From positions 12,715,001 to 12,779,000 of the forward strand of contig CM073593.1 in NCBI GenBank assembly GCA_037074705.1: a stretch of DNA of 64,000 bases, written 5' to 3'. Source of the DNA: Zhengitettix transpicula. Taxonomy: Eukaryota > Arthropoda > Insecta > Orthoptera > Tetrigidae. Under the pieces are notes generated by a model. It saw only the letters and a program-made list of their open reading frames with translations, searched no databases and was not told where the DNA came from. Shown here piece by piece: positions 56,305-64,000 of the stretch; position 1 is the stretch's first letter, and every line of letters begins with the position of its first letter. The translations under genes were made by a program, and so were the position numbers.

Positions 56305-56934
56305 ACGGCTAGAATCTATCCAATGTTGTTCTCTAGATTTTCCTGGTTCTGTGTACACTTTAGTCACGCAGTGTGATCTATTTTAATACACTGGACGTTA
56401 CACTGTTTTTCTTCTTATCAATCTTCTGGTACGTTGCTGATTTTTGCACAAGTTTTAGGACCACCACTTTTTCTTATTCTTTTGTGGTTGTAATTCGGAT
56501 ATCCCTATGATGTGTATTTCTGAAAAATTTGGATGCACTTGATGTTTGCGTCACAGGTACAGCCCCAAAGCTGAACCGCAGACCCGTGTTGGTTACTCTT
56601 TAAAAACCTGTAAATAGTGGTGCGTATAAAAAGTATTTTTTGAGGAAACTTGAATTTTCAACTACCGTTAAGACGAAATTTCTCCAAGCTTTAGCGCAGA
56701 TTATTCAGGGATTGCATTAGATGGATTTTGAAGAAGCAGCAAAAATGATCAAGATTTGCAGTGTTAAAAGGGCAATTACCTAAGCTTGGACGAGCGCTAG
56801 GAAATTTTATGCTTGAAATACACGTTAATTAATTTGGCTACACTGAAGACTGACAAGAGAACACCTGAAAACAAAGTCACTGAAAAGTGTTTCATACTCC
56901 AGTGGGATTCATTCTTATTTTTTATTGTTATCCC

Positions 56935-58410
56935 AGCTGGGTGTCCGGCGTTGCCGGTGTACTTATTTCTATAAACCCTAAATAGTATTTAATTCTATAT
57001 TAATCTTTAGTCAAGAAGTTATTTAACCTAAATCTAAATGTTCCTACTTCCGTATATACTTTCGAACAATAGGGCATTAATTTAACATCTATAAAATACA
57101 ATGATTTTATTGCATCAATACAAACAAACATACCTCCGAATTTCTTCTTAAATATACTCATTGAGTATTGCAGGATATAATTTTCCATCAGTCTTAAGAC
57201 ATTACGAAATTTTAAATTTATGATATTGTTAACTACATTCACAACGTAAACAAATGGCTGTCATATTACAGTCACTAATATGTTGCGTACATTGACTTAC
57301 ATTTTCCGCAAGGATCTAAATTATTTCGTATTTTTTTCTTATTATCATTAGATGGAGTATTGATGGATACAATTATACTCTTTATTCAATTAAAATATTT
57401 CTGCTTTATTTGATTACGGAAAAAGGAACTATTTCCTTTGTTCGTCGCGTAGTAACGTCTGTGTCGCGTGACATCACGGTCTCTTGGAGCGCAGTAATTA
57501 AACACAAAATGATCGCTTTTTTCAATTATAATGCTTTCTACCTTTATGCTAGGGGTTTCTCACCTCTACAGTACCGCTTCTCGAGTTTTGCAGAATATAT
57601 GTACCAATTTTTGTTTCATTCTGACCACACGTTAAAATCGTTATAGAAATTAACGTAAATACGGGCGTTGCCCGAGTACTTATTTATATAACCCCGAAAA
57701 ACTATTTAATTCTATATTAATCTTTATTAAAGAAGTGATTTAACCTAATCCTAATGTACCTTGTTCCGTACATACTTTCGACCGATAGTGCATTAATTGA
57801 ACAGCTATAAAATACATTGAATTTTATTGCATCCCAAAAAACATACCTTCGAATTTTTTCTTAAATATACTCAGTGAGTATTGCGAGTTTTAATGTCCCT
57901 CAGTCTTCAGAGATTACGAAAGATTAAATTGATGAAATTGTTAGCTAGATTCACAATTTAAACAAATGGTCGCCATATTGGAGTCACTAATATGGCTGGA
58001 AAATAAACTTACATTTTCCTCAAGGATCGTAAAGTATTTCGTATTGTTTTTTTTTATTATAATTCTCTGGAGTATAATTCTACTTTTTATTCAATTAAAA
58101 ATAATTCTTCTTTATTTCATTACGAAATAAGTTACTATTTTGTTGTTGCACAGTACCGTCGCGTAGTAACGTCTCTCTCGCGTGAGCTGTGCAGTCACCG
58201 TTCTCTTGGCGCGCAGTAATTTAACACAAAATGATCAAATTTTTAAATTAGAATTCTTTCCACCTTTATTTGTTTGTCACCCCAACGTTTCTAGTATTTT
58301 GAAGAATATGTGTACCAATTTTTGTTTCAATCTGTCCACGTGTTTAAATCTGTATAGAAATTAAATTAAATATATACATACATAAAAATATACATCCTTT
58401 TTTATTATAT
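56935..58410. repeat. Tandem duplication, two units of about 0.72 kb
   Basis: 56940-57660 and 57661-58400 align along their length. Shared blocks are GTACTTATTT, TTTAATTCTATATTAATCTT, AAATATACTCA.TGAGTATTG, GTCGCGTAGTAACGTCT, AACACAAAATGATC and TGTACCAATTTTTGTTTCA. The units start with small GC hairpins (CCGGCGTTGCCGG; CGGGCGTTGCCCG). No coding frame is conserved between them. The type is unknown; a Helitron-like or LINE 3' region is possible. Confidence 0.85.
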
Positions 58411-58559
58411 AGATTGATAGATTGCTTCAAACTATGTTATTATAACTTATTATGATCCTCTCTACAATTATCGCTTTGCAATTATACAATTCAGGTAAAA
58501 TTGCAAGCCCGTTTCCATTCATATTTACAACGTTGTAATTATATTTAAATCCAGGACAG

Positions 58560-59110
58560 TTAACGATATTCGTTTCTGTAACGCACACTGAATTTTAAGT
58601 CTTTCGTGGCAACTTTTGGGATCGGGAACTAAATCTGTGTTTCCGAACACATGTTTGAGAGTACGAGACGTCGCCGCCGATATCACGAGAGTCTCCTCAC
58701 ACTTGACGAAATACGATCCGATAAGTGAGAGCCGGCATTTTCGCGCGGCGGCCACTAGGGGCCCCCTTAGAAATGTTGCGGAGGAAAGGAGTTTGCGGGG
58801 GTGGAGGGGGTGGGCGGCAACTTGAAAGGGGAGGGGGCCACGGCTGTCTCCCCGCGTTAGTATGCCTGCTCTCACCTCTGTGATGTGCCGCCCAAAGTAC
58901 GCCGCCCACCAAACCGTATTAAACCCCCTTCTGCCTTGGCGAAACACACACTCTGCGGCTATCTTCAAAGGTCCCGCTGACATCATCTTCAAATATGTGT
59001 CGCGCGAGGGTGGATTGTTTGAGTCCAGATTGTGCAGGTGCGTCCCTTCCTTTTTTTCTCGACCAGACGAACGTTATCGACAGCCAGTATCTTGGTCAGT
59101 GTTCCCCTGC
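58560..59110. promoter_or_regulatory. CpG/GC-rich island, possible promoter or insulator
   Basis: Marked GC rise with many CpGs between AT-rich flanks. It contains GGCGGCCACTAGGGGCCCCC (58746-58765), close to the CTCF core CCASYAGRKGGC, and a G-run (58795-58840). Open frames on both strands (58992-58525 minus; 58616-58825 and 58862-59140 plus) look like by-products of the composition. Confidence 0.35.
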
Positions 59111-60799
59111 TGTTCAGACTTGTCCATTTATCTTATTTAGGGTCGAACATATTAAATTGATAACTAATTAAGCTTGACTTAAAAAAGACCGTCAAAAGAA
59201 ATAAAACAAAACAACTATATGTGACTGTCGATGCTGTAACTCAAGTCATCTAATAGTATTTTTTCCCACCCACCTCGACTCTCATATTTCTTTCCGCTAA
59301 TTGATTATCCCACGTCTTCCCATAAGTTCCCAAGTCTTATTACTTCTTTTGTGGGAGAAACCTCCCAGAGACCATTATTGCTATATCATAAACGCAAAAG
59401 AAAGCAGTCTACGTCATTGTCTCGTTCTCAAACAAAACAGAAACGAAGTGCATTTTTCAGGCTGATAAGGCGTTATCAAATTTAGCTATGAAAATCAGCT
59501 GCTTTTATAACAAACCATAAAATAGTTGCGACCTTGACTTTACGTCTTTCATAAATTTTATATCCGTAATTTAACAATTAAAAATATGTTTCCAGGTTGA
59601 AATGAGTCTATAAAGCAGTACATATTTATTTTTAGTGTACATAAACATAATAATAAAGACAATAGTAACAAAAGTTTTAGAAACTCGACAACCTCGACAT
59701 TTATACTACTATACAATTTGTTCATATACAATTATAACATAAAATATAAAAAATAATTTTAGAATTTTCCAGACCTGATCATTAATCTAGAATTTTTAAC
59801 AGACTATTTATATTAATATATTGAACTATTTTGGCTCAATCTAAATTAATTATATGTAATTGAAGCTGTATCCTAATAAACCCAAGGGAAACTGCTATTT
59901 TTGAAAATAGATTGTCATTAAAAATGTTGATTACGTCACCATTTCAATATTTTGGCCATGAATAATGATCAAAATAATTTATTATAAGATGCTGATTAGT
60001 GGATAAAACTCCGAAAAAGTTGGGATTTGAAGCATGTGTGAGAAACAGGAAACGCTTGTTGCCTTCTAACTGATTGAACGTTTCTGTTTTCAACGTCTTC
60101 CAGGACACGATCTTGTTCCCATTAATATTTAGTGAAGGTGGCAGATAAACCGGTCTGGCTCCACGATCTGGGATTAAAACGGGACCAGACACGACAAACT
60201 TCGCCCAGGGATACTAATTTGTCCCTTCGACGTTTTTTGTACGTACAGAATACAATGGAGCTACAGTAAAACGCGATGCTGTCTGCAACAGCCGTTCGAT
60301 ACTGTAGCAGACTTCTGCAATATAAAAAGGCTCTTGCCATTTCATATCAGCAAAATGTTAATTTACTGCGGTTCAGAACGATGTGCACTTATTTTCTTCT
60401 CGATATCATAATTTAAAATCAATCTTCTGACACCTAAATACTGCATGCATAAAAATATACTGGAAAACGTTGTATTGCAATTCTCTTTTCTATATTGCCA
60501 AAATTATATAACATTTCTCATCATTTCATGTCCCTTCGAAATGCATCGAGTTTTAAATTGAATAAAATTAAAACATTCCTGATATTAAATTTTTAAAATT
60601 ATTTCTGAAATATATCGAAATCCAGTGTTCGAAATATACATGTATTATTTTATATATTTCTTTGAATCAATAATAAGGCAATGCACCCGACCATATACAT
60701 ACTTTGCTAAAGTCATATCACTTATTTTTCGTAGGCACTTTTAAAATACTAAAGTTATTTAATCTTCAACGAAAACATATCTGACTATTTATAATAATA
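59111..60799. other. Non-coding spacer
   Basis: Nothing recognised. Minus frames at 60340-60122 and 60192-59944 have no domain. Confidence 0.45.
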
Positions 60800-60990
60800 T
60801 AAATAAATAAATACATGGCCTTGTGGCAGAGAATTATCATTTTTATTAACAAAAATTGATGTTACGACGTTTGGAATTCTTTTAGGGCCTCTTCAGGTTC
60901 GAACTTCCAGCCTGAAGAGCACCTAAAATAAGGCGAAAGGTCGTGACATTAATTCTTGTTAATAAACTTCTCTGACTTAAGATCGTATAT
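60800..60990. mobile_element. Inverted-arm element with two hammerhead-like boxes
   Basis: Arms of about 85-90 bp (outer AATAAATAAATA; inner CTCTTCAGG / CCTGAAGAG) around a 12-bp centre (60898-60909). Plus arm: CTGAAGA (60912-60918), G-CACCTAAAATAAGG-C, GAAAGG. Minus arm: CTGAAGA (60896-60890) ... CCAAACGTC. No target duplication recognised. Confidence 0.72.
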
Positions 60991-62340
60991 TTATTTATTT
61001 ATGATACATTTCATGTTTTTAAGTCATACATATTTAACAACATGAGAAATTAAAAAATGAGGTATTATTCTAAAAATGTTACGGACGTATTTCAGAAAAC
61101 AATATGAAAGATAACTTAATCAAAATAATAAAACAATAAAAATAATAATAATAATAATAATGTTCGTTGCTCATTGGTTGTAAAATAAATTCCTTATACA
61201 TGAAAAAGCAAATATTAAGATATATGAACCGTTATACCTATTTTTTGGCGGGTTTTTACCCATTTCGAGGTTTATCGATTACAGCGTCATCTAGCGCGAA
61301 TCTAAAAAATGTTTAAGTTAAAAATAACTTTTTATGCAACTGCAATAAAAAATGGGGGCACCCATTTTAACATTTGAGGCGGTTAATACCAGAGTGGGCT
61401 ATCCCACATTTTTGGCAAAAACTATGTAACTTGGGTTTAACGATGTCTGTGTCCATCTTCTCAGTACTAGAGTGGTCTGAGTGTAGTTTATTCAACACTC
61501 AAGAAATGGCAGCAAAATAATTCTGGGATAGACGTTGACGATAAGTATGAAGCAAAAACTAAAAACCCCCTTTATCTCAAATAGGTTCACTCTACAATTA
61601 ACCACCTCATTTCATTTGGTGGGGGTGGGCGATATTGTAGTCATTAAACAGATGTTTGAATAATATTAATCAGTGTTTTTATATTTTCGATCCGATGTAT
61701 ATTCCTTCGAGATATTTGACCGTTCCGAGGCTTTTATTTTCGCACCCGATAAGTATATAATGTAAATCACGTAGTGGGTGATCCAAAGATAGTGAACAAA
61801 GTAACGAGACGTAGCCGGAAGATGATACAGTATTTATACAACATTCTTGTTCTTATAATTCTATTCTTATAATAGAAAAAAATGGTAATAGAAGACACGA
61901 AACAGTAATCGAGACAAACGAAATGATTATAATTTTTTTTTTCGTGGTCGGGTCACGCACCCGCGTCCGAAACATAATACACAGTAGTACAATGATATGC
62001 TACAACATATTTCAGTATCTACAGTGTGATAGACTACACAACGACCGAAAGTCGACGTATTTGATCCACTCAGTGTCACAAATATCGTCGATCTACCAAG
62101 TTGGTGAATCATATATATTGGATTGAATTTAAAATTTTATATATATTAATCAGTTGCAATATGTATTATATGTCGTCGTAAATGCACGTAAATGTACTTT
62201 CCGGACGGAACGTCGGTCACAGTCAACGTTAACGCTTAGCTATTTAAACCGGTGAGGAACGTAAATCCAATGGTCATTGGAATGGTGGTTAACCATAAGA
62301 ACACAGGACCCTGAAGACAGACCATCTGCTTCCTTTTTAA
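60991..62340. other. Non-coding spacer
   Basis: No gene recognised. A block near 62087-62105 (ATCGTCGATCTACCAAGTTG) recurs with changes at 45308-45325, marking another dispersed repeat. Confidence 0.45.
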
Positions 62341-62342
62341 AA

Positions 62343-62375
62343 TATATAAGCGGTCCTCCGCATCTGCTGCTCAAG
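62343..62375 (+). promoter_or_regulatory. Candidate core promoter (TATA plus initiator)
   Basis: TATATAAG at 62343 is followed 28 bases later by TCAAG (62371), the arthropod TATA-to-initiator spacing. A GC-richer transcribed-looking stretch follows to about 62750. Confidence 0.45.
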
Positions 62376-62510
62376 ACTCCTACGAACTTCCACCTACGTT
62401 AAAGTTCATCATATTTGTTTTGTGAGTCTGACCGGAGCGCAGCGGGTGTCCCAGCTCACGCCATCTGGCCAAATAGCACGAGCCAAAACGCAGAAGAAAA
62501 GACTTGCAGC

Positions 62511-62741
62511 ATGCTGTGGCGAAAACTTCTTCCTGTGCGACCACATGTGCATGTGCAAACCCGGATATTATTGCACTTTCCTTCTCAGCTGCACGCAAAC
62601 AAGCCGACCTTTTCTTTCTATGCTTTTGTTCACGTTGGCGTGAGCGGACCCGACAAAGGCGGAGATGAAGATGGATCAAGACAGCTACGCAATGGCCGGC
62701 CTCGGTCAGTTCAAGAAACTCTGGACCGCGGAGAAAAATAA
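62511..62741 (+). CDS. Unrecognised open frame downstream of the promoter candidate
   Basis: The ATG at 62511 is the first after the proposed start site; 76 codons to the stop at 62739-62741. Basic and histidine-rich (LLPVRPHVHVQTRILLHFPS), then acidic-polar; no domain known. A second ATG at 62665 in another frame opens a 28-codon peptide (MKMDQDSYAMAGLGQFKKLW...) up to TGA. It could instead be the 5' exon of a gene continuing to the right. Neither is secure. Confidence 0.25.
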   Translation: MLWRKLLPVRPHVHVQTRILLHFPSQLHANKPTFSFYAFVHVGVSGPDKGGDEDGSRQLRNGRPRSVQETLDRGEK

Positions 62742-62759
62742 CCATTGTTGAGGGCGGAA

Positions 62760-63650
62760 CAAATATTATTAAGGCAACTTCTTACCATAATTTTATTCTT
62801 GCGTGTTGGTGCGTGGAGGACATCTGTCTACCTTCCTATATTTTCGTATGCGGAAGGTAATAGAATACGGGAAGACTTAGGTAAACACTTTTCTTGAGAA
62901 TATTTCTCAAGTTTCCCTACCAACAAAAAACTATCTCTTCTTTGAATGGAGCCAAATAACGAAAAGGGTACAGCAATTCAGACATCCTCTAAGAAGTATT
63001 ATAGCATGCATACTGTTTAGAAACATATATAATTTTTCACCATCGTTTATTAAATTTTATAAGGACTCAAATCGATAAATCTGTATTTGGAATTCATTAA
63101 ATTAACTAGTATGAATTATATACATCAGCGCACTTAATTTCAATTTAATATTTTTACAGCTCTCTGAACAAGGAGGTATTTTAAGGAAGATTATCAATAA
63201 TGTTAATATCATTCATTCACACAACCGTCAAATTTCGACGGTGGTCCTCACATTAGGCTGTATTACTAACATTACCCTTGTCATGGCGTTTCTAGCAGTC
63301 TTCAGTGATAAGCAGGGCTATATTTTTAAATAATTTCTTCAAAATCGCGCCCACAGACGCTGATGTAAAATTCATATAACGCCATTATCTCATTTTAAAT
63401 AGGAAAATATGTAATATAAGGAGGATGAGGAACATACTTGAAATTGATTTTTCGATAAACTTAGCAACAATATTTTTCAATGTGCGAGAATTGACCAAGG
63501 AGCTGGATCATTTAGCCTGATACTCTAAAAACGGGTCTTTATCTAATTTATATTCCCTTGGAAATTATCAGTATATATATATAGTATATTAACAAAATAC
63601 ATAAATATAATGGCCAATAAAGTCAGAACAAATTTGATATCAAATATTCA
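62760..63650. other. Non-coding, AT-rich
   Basis: No gene recognised. 63145-63300 is slightly GC-richer but no exon can be supported. Confidence 0.4.
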
Positions 63651-63946
63651 TATCCAATTTAAAACATGTGAAAATTCATATGAAAATTAACCTTTAATCC
63701 TAGAAATATATAAAATATATAAAATTTTATAGATACAATATAATCATTTGTTGTAATTATTTAACAGTAGCTTTCGTCGTTATTCTTCCACATATTCATC
63801 AGCTTTGAGGCACAAGGTCTGAAGGCAGATGAATATGTAGAAGAATTACGACGAAAGCTGCTATTAAATAATTATAACGAATTCATATGTTGTATTTATG
63901 ACATTTTATATGTTGATTATTATTATAGGATTAATGGATAATTTTA
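63651..63946. mobile_element. Inverted-arm element with 14-bp target duplication and paired hammerhead-like boxes
   Basis: ATATCAAATATTCA flanks it exactly (63637-63650 and 63947-63960). Arms 63690-63802 and 63824-63938 are inverted around a short centre of about 20 bases. Minus arm: CTGATGA (63802-63796) ... GACGAAAGC; plus arm: GCAGATGAATATG ... ACGAAAGCTGC. About 34 bp lie outside the left arm, as in the 31697 element. Confidence 0.8.
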
Positions 63947-64000
63947 ATATCAAATATTCACTTCAATGGGTACGTTGACATTCAGATAAATAGAAAAAGA

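Noticed and set aside
58525..58992. 155-codon minus frame
   Set aside because: Lies in a GC-rich island where stops are rare; frames are open on both strands and no domain is visible.
1..64000. CRISPR array, bacterial operon or phage region
   Set aside because: No regularly spaced repeats, no ribosome-binding-site-linked genes; all coding signals are spliced or transposon-derived.

Overview
The window reads as nuclear DNA of an insect with a large, repeat-rich, AT-rich genome. The order is not fixed by anything here; a hemimetabolous insect such as a cockroach or termite would fit the long introns and the mix of repeats, but that is inference. The insect call rests on a gustatory-receptor C-terminus at the left edge (insect chemoreceptor family, TY-x5-Q ending), a second decayed receptor facing it, spliced genes with GT/AG introns and arthropod-type transposons (mariner, Penelope-like, Jockey/I/RTE-like LINEs). 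No bacterial, organellar, CRISPR, rRNA or intact tRNA gene was recognised.

Layout. 1-392 holds the 3' end of a gustatory receptor (+); about 1790-2500 is a frameshifted receptor relic (-), tail to tail with the first. 9294-24359 is the one clear host gene: three exons (9294-9392, 17643-18043, 23996-24359), with matching splice phases, that join into a 287-residue armadillo-type protein resembling HSF2BP/MEILB2, the meiotic partner of BRCA2. Its introns hold LINE relics (14540-15810; 18270-19790), a tRNA-derived SINE (12040-12178), a 200-bp inverted-repeat transposon split by an LTR-like sequence (21891-23492) and copies of dispersed repeats. A MITE with about 50-bp terminal inverted repeats (24744-25581) follows the gene.

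30600-42000 is a transposon graveyard. It has a LINE tail (30600-30850), a Penelope-like element with reverse transcriptase, GIY-YIG endonuclease and about 150-bp inverted flanks (30955-33535), a second 5'-truncated Penelope-like element (36085-37205), a mariner with TA-flanked inverted termini (38095-39304) and two further mariner relics. The right third has an RTE-like LINE (48475-49344) broken by a younger insertion, several LTR-like segments, a 0.7-kb tandem duplication (56935-58410), GC-rich islands and a TATA-plus-initiator promoter candidate (62343-62375) near the right edge.

The most unusual signal is structural. At least eight loci (31697-31924, 41242-41360, 46975-47222, 48871-49215, 49341-49550, 55590-56304, 60800-60990, 63651-63946) are short elements with two inverted arms. 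Seven of them carry, in the arms or the core, a box of the form CTGANGA ... GAAACG (or close to it), which resembles the conserved core of a hammerhead ribozyme; 41242-41360 has only a fragment of it. Four elements have visible target-site duplications of 13-17 bp. Similar boxes occur at the 3' ends of the Penelope-like copies, so the small elements look like non-autonomous derivatives of, or passengers on, Penelope-like retroelements. Ribozyme activity is not shown by the sequence and the stem II pairing is imperfect in most copies.
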